A stretch of 12,946 nt of DNA. Origin: Hyphomicrobiales bacterium (GTDB lineage: Bacteria > Pseudomonadota > Alphaproteobacteria > Rhizobiales > Xanthobacteraceae). The first letter of the stretch is position 1; each line of letters begins with the position of its first letter. Below are positions 1 to 7,380 of this stretch, one piece after another. The stretch spans positions 4,051 through 16,996 of the forward strand of contig JAPLPC010000575.1 of NCBI GenBank assembly GCA_026400425.1, in the 5' to 3' direction. Below the pieces are notes generated by a model. The model saw only the letters and a program-made list of their open reading frames with translations, made no database searches and had not been told where the DNA came from. The position numbers and the translations under genes were made by a program.

Positions 1-51
1 GCCGAAGAGCGAGTAGCACGCCGCCTGTTTCTCATCGCACATCAAACGAAG

Positions 52-82
52 CGCCGACCGTAGGATCAACGGTCGGCGTTTT
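52..82 (+). terminator. Rho-independent terminator of a gene left of the window
   Basis: A perfect 10-bp stem (CGCCGACCGT at 52-61 pairing with ACGGTCGGCG at 69-78) has a 7-base loop and is followed directly by TTTT at 79-82. This is the classic intrinsic terminator layout, and the T-run orients it to the plus strand. It therefore most likely ends a gene entering from the left. One frame reads P-K-S-E and then TAG at 14-16, which would be a sensible stop for that gene, but 13 bases are too few to call a coding region. Confidence 0.8.
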
Positions 83-100
83 CATGTGATCACCTCACAG

Positions 101-198
101 CCGTCATTGCGAGGAGCATAGCGACGCGGCAATCCAGCCTTCCGTATAAGCAAGAAAAGCCTGGATTGCTTCGTCGCAAGGGCTCCTCGCAATGACGG
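101..198. repeat. Long inverted repeat, CCGTCATTGCGAG family, copy 1
   Basis: The outer arms are a perfect 17-bp inverted repeat (101-117 with 182-198). An inner pair, GCGACGCGGCAATCCAG at 121-137 against CTGGATTGCTTCGTCGC at 161-177, matches with two mismatches. The whole could fold into one long hairpin. A second member lies at 11541-11625. The family resembles the dispersed palindromic intergenic repeats common in Bradyrhizobium and Rhodopseudomonas genomes, which when translated by mistake give strings such as CDEAIQ. It sits 12 bases beyond the glnD stop and could act as a terminator or mRNA-stabilising hairpin for glnD; that role is inference. No T-run follows it on the minus strand. 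Confidence 0.85.
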
Positions 199-210
199 AG
201 CGGCCTAGCC

Positions 211-3022
211 TCACGCGGCGGGCTTCTCCGCCGCTTCCGTATTCGCCAGCAAATGGATCAGCGCCCGCTTGATCGCCGCCTGGCGCGTCGGTGCGGTGAT
301 CTGCGCGCCGAGCAGATCGGTGACGTAGAACACGTCGCGCGCGCGCTCGCCGAAGGTCGCCACATGCGCCGAGGCGATGTTGAGATTCAGCTTCGAGATG
401 GCCGTGGTGAGTTGATACAGCAGGCCCGGCCGGTCGAGACCGGAGACCTCGATCACCGTATAGCGATCCGACCATTGATTGTTGACGATGACTTCCGGCT
501 CGACGGTGAACGCCTTCAGCTTCGCCTTGTTGGACGAACTCGACGACGCGCGCTTGGCCACCGTTTCCGGCAACCGCACCTTGCCCTCGAGCACATCCTC
601 GATCATGTCGCCAATCCGCGTCGCACGGCGGCCTTCGTCGTCATCGCGGTCGTATTCGCGCGAGATCGCGATCGTATCGAGCGCACGCCCGTCGGTGGTC
701 GTGTAGATCTGGGCATCGACGATGTTGGCCCCCGCGGATGCGCAGGCGCCGGCGATGATCGACAGCAGCCAAGGATGATCGACGGCGAGGATGGTCAATT
801 CGGTGACGCCCCGCGCCTCGTCGAAGCCGACATTGATCGCCAGCTTGTGTCCGGCCTGTTCGCTCGCCTGCAGAAAACGTGCATGGCGGATCTTGCGTTC
901 GATATCGACCTTGAGCCAGTAGGCGGGATAGTGTCGCGCAATATAGCCGTTGAGCTGCGGCTCCGGCCACTCTGTGAAGGCGCGACGAAACTCGGCTTGC
1001 GCCGCGGCAATGCGCTGGGCGCGGTTCACTTCCGAGAAGCCGCCGGTCAGCACCGGCTCGGTCTCGTAATACAGCGTGCGCAGCAACTGCGCCTTCCAGC
1101 CGTTCCACACGCCCGGCCCGACGCCGCGAATATCCGCGGTGGTCAGGATCGTCAGCAGCTTCATCTGCTCGACCGATTGCACCACGGCGGCGAAATTTTC
1201 GATCGTCTTGCGATCGGACAGGTCGCGCGACTGGGCCACCGTCGACATCACCAGATGCTGCTCGACCAGCCAGGCCACCGTCTCGGTGTCGGCGGCGGAG
1301 AAGCCGAGCCGAGGGCAGAAGCGCCGCGCCTTTCGCGCCGGCGATGGAGTGGTCCTCCGGCCGCCCCTTGGCGATGTCGTGCAGCAGCACGGTGATATAG
1401 ATCACCGCACGATGCTCCGGGCGAATTTTGCGCATCAGATCGGAGGCGAGCACGAACTCGTCGTTGCCGCCGCGCTCGATCTCCTGAAGAATGCCGATGC
1501 AGCGCAGCAGATGTTCATCCACCGTGTAGTGGTGATACATGTTGAACTGCATCATCGAGACGATGCGGCCGAAGGCGCGGATGAAGTGTCCGAGCACGCC
1601 AGTCTCGTTCATCCGCCGTAGCACCACCTCGGCATTGTCCGAGGTCAGGATCTCCATGAAGACCTTGTTGGCCTCCGGATCATCCCTCACTTCCTTGGTG
1701 ATCAAGCGCAGCGATCGGGTCGCGGTGCGCATCGCGTCGGGATGAAAGGCGAGATTGTTCTTCTGCGCCAGCCGGAAGAACCGCAGCAGATTGACCGGAT
1801 CTTCCGCAAACACGTCGGGCGCGGCCAGATTGATGCGATTGTTGTCGATGATGAAGGCATCGCTGCCGGGCACGCGGCGACGCTTGGCGTCGGGCCGCAG
1901 CTTGGCCATCATCCGCGTCAGTGCCGGCGCCGGCTTGGCCTGCTGATCCTCAAGCTTGGCGCACAGGATCGCGGTGAGATCGCCGACTTCCTTGGCGATC
2001 AGGAAGTAGTGCTTCATGAAGCGCTCGACGTCCTGCATGCCGGGATGCGAGGTGTAGCCGAGCCGTTGTGCGATCTCGCGCTGCAGATCGAACGAGAGCC
2101 GCTCTTCCGGCCGCTTGGTCAGGAAGTGGATATTGCAGCGGACCGACCACAGAAAATCCTCGCAGCGCTTGAAGGTGCGATATTCCTGCGCGTCGAACAC
2201 GCCGCGTGCCACCAGCTCTTTGCTGTCGCGCACCCGATAGACGTATTTTGCGATCCAGAACACGGTGTGCAGATCGCGCAGCCCGCCCTTGCCGTCCTTG
2301 ACGTTGGGCTCGACCAGATAACGCGACTGGCCGCCGCGGCGATGCCGCTCCTCGCGCTCGGCGAGTTTCGCGGCGACGAATTCGGCCGCGGTGCCCTGCA
2401 CCACCTCGGCGTCGAACCGCGTGACCAGTTCCTCATACAGCGCCTTGTCGCCGGCCAGGAAGCGCGTCTCAAGAATGGCGGTGCGGATCGTCATGTCGCC
2501 GCGCGCCTGGCGGATCGATTCATCCACCGAACGCGTGGCGTGGCCGACCTTCAGCCCCATGTCCCACAGGCAATAGAGAATGACCTCGGCGACCTGCTCG
2601 CCCCAGGCGGTCTGCTTGTAGGGCAGCACGAACAACAGATCGATGTCGGACTCCGGCGCCATCAGCCCGCGGCCATAGCCGCCGGTGGAGACCACCGACA
2701 TCCGTTCGCCGCTCGACGGCAGCGGCGAATGATAGAGATGCTTGGTCGCCGCATTGAACAGCAGGCGGATGATGTCGTCCTGCACGTCGCAAAGCCGCTC
2801 GGCGCAGCGCCGACCATGACGATCCCGCAGCAACACTGCCTCGGCGGCCTCGCGCGCCGTCGTCATTTCGGCCTTGAGCATCCGCGCCAGGGCAGCGCGA
2901 AACATGTCGTTCTTGCCGCGATGCTCCGCGGCGAGCGCGTCGATGTCGGCGGCAATGCGCACGGTGTCGAATGCGACGTCGGGGGCCGTCTCGGCTTCAG
3001 CCACAGCAGTATCCATAGGCAT
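211..3022 (-). pseudogene. glnD: glnD, bifunctional [protein-PII] uridylyltransferase / uridylyl-removing enzyme, frameshifted
   Basis: GlnD is the cytoplasmic nitrogen sensor that uridylylates PII proteins when glutamine is low and removes the UMP when it is high. From the ATG at 3022 the protein shows the nucleotidyltransferase motif GGYGRG (about residues 114-119) with DID (126-128), then the HD phosphohydrolase motif LLHDIAKGRPEDHS near residue 550. Just after it, the frame breaks within 1321-1330. The rest continues in another frame to the stop at 211-213: AWLVEQHL, then two ACT glutamine-sensing domains (about residues 742-817 and 856-927 of the restored protein). Adding two bases gives 937 residues, a normal length for Rhizobiales. 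As written, translation from 3022 stops at 641 with 793 residues, the last ~225 unrelated to GlnD, and both ACT domains are lost. The gene is divergent from the transporter operon. I am sure of the identity, but unsure whether the break is biological. Confidence 0.9.
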
Positions 3023-3155
3023 CCCGAATATCGGACGGCGCAGGCGCTGTCACGGTGATTGTAGGCCAACAGTCGGTTCATGCTGCCATTTGCGCAATCG
3101 GAGAAACGGCTTGCTCGGAAAGGGAGCTTGGACGCACCATATCTTCTCGTTGACG

Positions 3156-3284
3156 AAACCGCATAAGCAATTGAAATTAAACAACGTTTTCGTCACCGCG
3201 CGGCAACGCCTGATGCGCTTGCAGCGAGTTGGGCGGGCGATGTCGATGCGCAAGAATGCAAGAATGAATATCACTGCAGGGGAG
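3156..3284 (+). promoter_or_regulatory. Divergent glnD / ABC-importer control region with ribosome binding site
   Basis: The 268-base spacer between the divergent glnD and binding-protein genes must carry both promoters. Its most AT-rich part is about 3160-3190. TTGACG at 3150-3155 could be a -35 element for the importer, but the -10 that would follow (GAAATT) is poor, so I do not assign a start point. AGGGGAG at 3278-3284 is a strong ribosome binding site, six bases before the ATG at 3291, and decides that start. An 8-base tandem duplication, GCAAGAAT twice at 3250-3265, sits just upstream. I see no sigma54-type GG/GC pair that I would defend. Confidence 0.35.
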
Positions 3285-3290
3285 TTTCGA

Positions 3291-4265
3291 ATGTTCAGCC
3301 TATCACGGCGCGCCGTCGCCGGTCTGATTGCCGCCGCCGCATTGCTGCCGTCCTCCGCTTTCGCCGCCGATCCGCTCAAGGAAATCCGGCTGGATTGGGC
3401 GACCTATAATCCGGTCTCCATCATCCTCAAGCAGAACGGCTTGCTGGAGAAGGAATTCGCCAAGGACAATATCAAGATCACCTGGGTGCAGTCGGCCGGC
3501 TCCAACAAGGCGCTCGAATTCCTCAATGCCGGCTCGATCGATTTCGGCTCCACCGCCGGCTCCGCCGCGCTGGTGGCCAGGATCAACGGCAACCCGATCA
3601 AATCGGTCTATGTCTATTCGCGGCCGGAATGGACCGCCTTGGTAACGACCAAGGACTCCAAGATCGCTTCCGTCGCCGACCTCAAGGGCAAGCGCGTCGC
3701 CGTGACCCGCGGCACAGATCCGCACATCTTCCTGGTGCGCGCGCTGCTCGATGCCAAACTCACCGACAAGGACATCACGCCTGTGCTGCTGCAGCATGCC
3801 GACGGCAAGGCGGCGCTGATCCGCGGCGATGTCGATGCATGGGCGGGCCTCGATCCGATGATGGCGCAGGCCGAGGTGGAGGACGGCGCCCGGCTGTTCT
3901 TCCGGAAGCCGGATGCCAACACCTGGGGCATCCTCAATGTGCGCGAGCAGTTCCTGAAAGACCATCCGGATGCCGCCCGACGCGTGCTAGCCGTCTACGA
4001 AGACGCGCGAAAATATGCGCTGGAGAATTATCCCGAGCTGAAGAAGGCTTTCATCGGTGTCACCAAGCTGCCCGAGGCCGTGGTCGACAAGCAGCTCAAG
4101 GAGCGCACCGAACTCACCCATAGCCGTATCGGCGCGCCGCAGCGCGAGTCGATCCTTGCGGCCGGCCTCGCGCTGCAGCAGGCCGGTGTGATCGATGCCA
4201 AGGTCGATGTGAAGGCCACGGTAGATGCCCTGATCGACAACCAGATCCCGCTGCCGAAGAGCTGA
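3291..4265 (+). CDS. ssuA: ABC transporter substrate-binding protein, aliphatic sulfonate type
   Basis: Predicted periplasmic binding protein of the SsuA/TauA/NrtA-like group, 324 residues, which would capture an organosulfur ligand and deliver it to the permease encoded next. Residues 1-25 form a signal peptide: basic SRR, a hydrophobic stretch, and a likely cleavage after AFA before ADP. The two arginines make Tat export possible, but the rest of the Tat consensus is weak. The mature part begins KEIRLDWATYNP and has the family features FLNAGSIDFGSTAGSAA (choice of bound ligand) and DLKGKRVAVTRGTDPH. The start at 3291 is chosen for its AGGGGAG site and signal peptide; the frame stays open upstream to 2874 but that would run across glnD. 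The stop overlaps the next start (TGATG). The sulfonate assignment is by family resemblance; nitrate, taurine or another small anion cannot be excluded. Confidence 0.85.
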   Translation: MFSLSRRAVAGLIAAAALLPSSAFAADPLKEIRLDWATYNPVSIILKQNGLLEKEFAKDNIKITWVQSAGSNKALEFLNAGSIDFGSTAGSAALVARINGNPIKSVYVYSRPEWTALVTTKDSKIASVADLKGKRVAVTRGTDPHIFLVRALLDAKLTDKDITPVLLQHADGKAALIRGDVDAWAGLDPMMAQAEVEDGARLFFRKPDANTWGILNVREQFLKDHPDAARRVLAVYEDARKYALENYPELKKAFIGVTKLPEAVVDKQLKERTELTHSRIGAPQRESILAAGLALQQAGVIDAKVDVKATVDALIDNQIPLPKS

Positions 4266-5110
4266 TGAGCATCGCCCTCGATTCACCGGCAGCAACGGCG
4301 GAAGCGCCGGCGCAGCGATATGAGTCCGGACGCTGGCAGCGCTTGGCGCGGCCGGCGCTCGGCATCGTCGTTCCCGTCACGCTTGCGCTCGCCTGGGAGC
4401 TCGCGGTCTGGGCCGGCTGGTCGAACGGCCGGCTGGTGCCGCCGCCATCGCGCGTGTTCGCCACCATCGTCGAGCTGGCGCGCAGCGGCGAGCTGACCAA
4501 GCACGTTACCACCACGCTGTTCCGTGTCGCCGCCGGATTCGGCTTCGGCGTCATCGCCGGCACATTGCTCGGCGCCGTGTCCGGCTATTGGGGCATCGCG
4601 CGTCGGCTGCTCGATCCCACCGTGCAGGCCTTGCGCGCGATCCCCTCCATTGCCTGGGTGCCACTGTTCATCCTGTGGCTGGGCATTTTCGAAACCTCGA
4701 AAGTCGCGCTGATCGCCGTCGGTGTGTTCTTCCCGGTCTATCTCGGCGTCATGGGCGCCATCCTCTCGGTCGATCGCAAGATCGTCGAAGTCGGCCGCAC
4801 CTTTCGGCTGTCCGGACCGGCGATGATCCGCCGCATCCTTCTGCCGGCCGTGTTGCCGGCCTATGTGGTCGCGCTGCGCGTCGGTCTCGGCCTCGGCTGG
4901 ATGTTCGTGGTGGCCGCCGAATTCATGGGCGCGTCAGAAGGGCTGGGCTATCTGCTGATCGACGGCCAGCAACTCGGCAAACCCGCGCAGATCCTCGCCG
5001 CCATCACCATCTTCGCGCTGCTCGGCAAGACCACCGACTGGCTGATCGAGCGCCTCACCGCGCCGCTGCTGCGCTGGCAGGATGCCTTCCGACCGGGCGG
5101 AGACAGCTGA
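4265..5110 (+). CDS. ssuC: ABC transporter permease, sulfonate/nitrate/taurine type
   Basis: Inner-membrane permease of 281 residues. A cytoplasmic N-terminal tail (about residues 1-30) is followed by about six hydrophobic segments, beginning ALGIVVPVTLALAWELAVWA (31-50). The EAA-type loop that docks on the ATPase is at about residues 175-200: EVGRTFRLSGPAMIRR followed by ILLPAVLPAY, with the conserved glycine. This is the usual BPD_transp_1 fold of SsuC/TauC permeases, at the usual length. The start codon overlaps the stop of the binding protein by one base, and the stop overlaps the ATPase start by one base, so the three genes are almost certainly translationally coupled. Confidence 0.9.
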   Translation: MSIALDSPAATAEAPAQRYESGRWQRLARPALGIVVPVTLALAWELAVWAGWSNGRLVPPPSRVFATIVELARSGELTKHVTTTLFRVAAGFGFGVIAGTLLGAVSGYWGIARRLLDPTVQALRAIPSIAWVPLFILWLGIFETSKVALIAVGVFFPVYLGVMGAILSVDRKIVEVGRTFRLSGPAMIRRILLPAVLPAYVVALRVGLGLGWMFVVAAEFMGASEGLGYLLIDGQQLGKPAQILAAITIFALLGKTTDWLIERLTAPLLRWQDAFRPGGDS

Positions 5111-5889
5111 TGCTCAGCCTCGACAAAGTCGGCAAGACCTATCCCAACGGCGTGCATGCGCTGGAGTCGTTCAACGCGCGGATTCCACAAGGCGAGATCG
5201 TCGCCATCATCGGTGGCTCCGGCTGCGGAAAATCCACATTGCTGCGTGCCGTCGCGGGACTCGATCGCGCCTCCACCGGCACCATCCGCGTCGATGACAT
5301 CGCCATCACAGCGCCGCATGAAAAGATCGGCATCATTTTCCAGGAACCGCGGCTGCTGCCCTGGCTCAATGTCGCCGACAATATCGGCTTCGGCCTCGCC
5401 GATCTTCCCGCCGCCGCACGTCGCGACAAGGTCGCGCAGGCGCTGGCCCGCGTCGGCCTGTCCGATAAAGCCAAAGCCTGGCCGCGCGAACTCTCCGGCG
5501 GCCAGGCGCAACGCGTTGCCATCGCCCGCGCGCTGGTGCCGCAGCCGGAAGTGTTGCTGCTCGACGAGCCGTTCTCGGCCCTCGATGCGTTCACGCGGCG
5601 CGATCTGCAGGACCACCTGCTCGATCTCTGGGCCGATACGCGCCCGACCCTGATCCTCGTCACCCATGATGTGGACGAAGCGGTGGTGCTGGCCGATCGG
5701 GTGCTGGTGATGCGGCCGCGACCGGGACGATTATTTGCGGAGATCGATGTCGGTCTTGCGCGCCCACGCGATCGTGCGTCGTCCTTGTTCGACGCGGTGA
5801 AGAAACGCGTGCTGACGGCGCTCGACCGTTCGCTCGATCGCGACCTTCCAGACGCGGCGCCTGCAGAGGCCGTCGGCGCCTGGTGGTGA
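5110..5889 (+). CDS. ssuB: ABC transporter ATP-binding protein, sulfonate/nitrate/taurine type
   Basis: Cytoplasmic ATPase subunit (259 residues) that powers the importer. All motifs are present and in order: Walker A GGSGCGKST (35-43), Q-loop IFQEPRLLPW (Q78), signature LSGGQ (128-132), Walker B LLLDEP (149-154) and the H-loop histidine in VTHDVDEA (H186). The FQEPRLLPW sequence is typical of the SsuB/TauB/NrtD branch rather than of sugar or amino-acid importers. The ATG at 5110 overlaps the permease stop. The same frame is open upstream to 4588, but that part lies inside the permease gene and is not coding. The C-terminal 50 residues are charged and poorly conserved in type. Confidence 0.92.
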   Translation: MLSLDKVGKTYPNGVHALESFNARIPQGEIVAIIGGSGCGKSTLLRAVAGLDRASTGTIRVDDIAITAPHEKIGIIFQEPRLLPWLNVADNIGFGLADLPAAARRDKVAQALARVGLSDKAKAWPRELSGGQAQRVAIARALVPQPEVLLLDEPFSALDAFTRRDLQDHLLDLWADTRPTLILVTHDVDEAVVLADRVLVMRPRPGRLFAEIDVGLARPRDRASSLFDAVKKRVLTALDRSLDRDLPDAAPAEAVGAWW

Positions 5890-5944
5890 CTTCGATTCGC
5901 CACACGATTAAAACTGCAACCAACAGATCTCAGGGAGAGACATC

Positions 5945-6454
5945 ATGGACGCCGCCACGCTCCGCGCCACCCAGGCGCCGATCAAGGAACGCTACAAGAC
6001 CGATCCGCAGGCCGCGTTCATCACGCTGAAAGCCAACGGTTCGATCGACAGTGACGGCATCGCCTGCAAGGTCGAGACCGGCCGGCAGATCGCCGCCGCC
6101 GGCCTGCATCCGGCGACCGGAGGCTCCGGCCTCGAACTCTGTTCCGGCGACATGCTGCTGGAAGCGCTGGTCGCCTGCGCTGGCGTCACGCTCAAATCAG
6201 TCGCCACCGCCGTCGAGATTCCGCTGACGTCCGGCCATGTGGTTGCCGAAGGCGATCTCGATTTCCGCGGCACGCTCGGCGTCGATAAGGAAGCCCCGGT
6301 CGGCTTCGCCGAGATCCGCCTGCGCTTCGACGTCGAGACCGATGCGCCGCAGGACAAGCTCGATCTGCTGCTCAAGCTCACCGAGCGCTATTGTGTCGTC
6401 TACCAGACCATCAAACACGGTCCGAAAGTGTCGGTGTCGCTGAACAGGGTGTGA
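5945..6454 (+). CDS. OsmC/Ohr-family protein
   Basis: A 169-residue cytoplasmic protein of the OsmC superfamily, whose studied members (OsmC, Ohr) use a cysteine pair to reduce organic hydroperoxides. The first expected cysteine is C78 in LLEALVACAGVTLKS, in the long central helix; the second is C140 in LTERYCVVYQTI. Both are present, so thiol peroxidase chemistry is possible, but the spacing and surroundings match neither classical OsmC nor Ohr closely and the true substrate is unknown. The start has a good ribosome binding site (AGGGAGAG at 5932-5939). It follows the importer ATPase by only 55 bases with no visible terminator, so it is probably transcribed with it. The inverted repeat at 6458 begins three bases after its stop. 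Confidence 0.85.
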   Translation: MDAATLRATQAPIKERYKTDPQAAFITLKANGSIDSDGIACKVETGRQIAAAGLHPATGGSGLELCSGDMLLEALVACAGVTLKSVATAVEIPLTSGHVVAEGDLDFRGTLGVDKEAPVGFAEIRLRFDVETDAPQDKLDLLLKLTERYCVVYQTIKHGPKVSVSLNRV

Positions 6455-6457
6455 GCC

Positions 6458-6536
6458 GTCATGGCCGGCGCATGCCGGCCATCCACGTCCTGGACTTGGC
6501 AAAGGAGTGGATGCCCGGCACAAGCCCGGGCATGAC
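6458..6536. repeat. Inverted repeat, GTCATGGCCGG / CCCGGGCATGAC type
   Basis: An imperfect inverted repeat of about 79 bases. The left arm GTCATGGCCGG...CCGGCCATCCAC (6458-6488) pairs with the right arm AGTGGATGCCCGG...CCCGGGCATGAC (about 6506-6536). The arms contain smaller internal palindromes (GGCCGGC GCAT GCCGGCC; GCCCGGC ACAA GCCCGGGC). This is a second, different family from the CCGTCATTGCGAG repeats and resembles another dispersed element known from Bradyrhizobium-type genomes, often mistranslated as MPGTSPGMT. It lies between the OsmC gene and the membrane-protein gene and could fold in the transcript as an attenuator or stabiliser; that is inference. Confidence 0.75.
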
Positions 6537-6549
6537 AAGCGCTCCATGG

Positions 6550-7353
6550 ATGTCTCCCGAACTGTCCTTCATCCTGACGCTTGCGCTGCGCATGGCGATC
6601 ACGGCCGCCTTCGTGATTGCCGCCTCCGCCTCCATCATCACGGAGCGCTCCGGCGCGGTGATCGGCGCATTGGTGGCCACGCTGCCGATCTCGGCCGGGC
6701 CGTCCTACGTTTTCCTCGCCATGGATCACGACGCCGCCTTCATCGCGCAGGGCGCGCTTGCGAGCCTGCCGATCAATGCGGCAACGATGTTTCTCGGCCT
6801 CACTTACATTTTCCTGGCTCAGCGCAACAATGTCGTGGTGAGCCTTGGTACGGCGGTGATCGTGTGGATCGGCCTTGCCTATCTGGTGCAACTGATCGAC
6901 TGGACGCTGACGGGCGGCATCGCCGTCAATGTCGTGACCTTCGCGATCTGCCTGCCGCTGATGCAGCGCTTTCGCCATGCGAAGATGCCGTTGATCACCC
7001 GCCGCTGGTACGACATCCCGCTCCGCGCAGTGCTCGTCGCGACGCTGGTCGGCGCCGTGGTCACGCTGTCCGCCACCATCGGCCCCACCGGCAGCGGGAT
7101 GCTGGCGCTTTATCCGATCGTGTTCACCAGCCTGATGCTGATCCTGCATCCCCGCATCGGCGGCGCGCCGACAGCGGCCGTGATCGCCAATGGCGGCTGG
7201 GGCCTGATGGGCTTCGGGATCGCAGTGGCGTTGATGCATGTGACGGCGATCCGTTTCGGCTCGGCCATCGCGTTGGGCCTGGCGCTGGCGACATGCGTGG
7301 CGTGGAATTTGGGGCTGTGGTCGTGGGGGCGTAAGCGCGTGAGCGCTGTCTAA
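6550..7353 (+). CDS. Multi-pass integral membrane protein of unknown function
   Basis: A 267-residue protein made almost entirely of hydrophobic segments, I estimate seven or eight. Examples are ILTLALRMAITAAFVIAA near the N-terminus, VVVSLGTAVIVWIGLAYLVQL in the middle and SAIALGLALATCVAWNLGL near the end. Between them are short loops, including a basic one (RFRHAKMPLITRRWYD). It ends in a basic tail, GRKRVSAV. I do not recognise a family or a catalytic motif and assign no function. The start is uncertain. ATG at 6550 keeps the protein outside the repeat but has no clear ribosome binding site. In-frame ATGs at 6511 (preceded by AAAGGAG at 6501-6507) and 6532 lie inside the repeat and would add MPGTSPGMTSAPW. 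The stop is 27 bases from the convergent mutS stop. Confidence 0.75.
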   Translation: MSPELSFILTLALRMAITAAFVIAASASIITERSGAVIGALVATLPISAGPSYVFLAMDHDAAFIAQGALASLPINAATMFLGLTYIFLAQRNNVVVSLGTAVIVWIGLAYLVQLIDWTLTGGIAVNVVTFAICLPLMQRFRHAKMPLITRRWYDIPLRAVLVATLVGAVVTLSATIGPTGSGMLALYPIVFTSLMLILHPRIGGAPTAAVIANGGWGLMGFGIAVALMHVTAIRFGSAIALGLALATCVAWNLGLWSWGRKRVSAV

Positions 7354-7355
7354 CC

Positions 7356-7375
7356 TCGCCCCGCCTGCGGGGAGA
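7356..7375. terminator. Small GC hairpin between convergent genes
   Basis: CCCCG at 7359-7363 pairs with CGGGG at 7368-7372 around a 4-base loop, in the 27-base gap between the membrane-protein stop and the mutS stop. It might serve as a two-way terminator, but neither side has a T-run. The text CCTCGCCCCGC...GCGGGGAGA also resembles the end of a dispersed alphaproteobacterial repeat, so it may be a repeat remnant instead. Confidence 0.3.
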
Positions 7376-7380
7376 AGATC

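Noticed and set aside
85..99. TGTGA-N5-TCACA, resembling a CRP/FNR-type site
   Set aside because: The spacer is one base shorter than the CRP consensus. It lies after a terminator with no promoter or gene start nearby, so it is probably chance.
1321..1330. Programmed ribosomal frameshifting in glnD
   Set aside because: There is no heptameric slippery sequence or family precedent, and the site is a plain GC run. A mutation or sequencing slip is simpler.
253..3058. Long plus-strand open frames opposite glnD (253-1395 and 1742-3058)
   Set aside because: They are antisense shadows caused by high GC and strong codon bias in glnD. They have arginine/histidine-rich compositions, no recognisable motifs and no ribosome binding sites.
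3150..3178. TTGACG with a downstream AT-rich stretch as a firm promoter for the importer
   Set aside because: The -10 at the correct spacing matches only three of six bases, so I kept the region as a low-confidence control region only.
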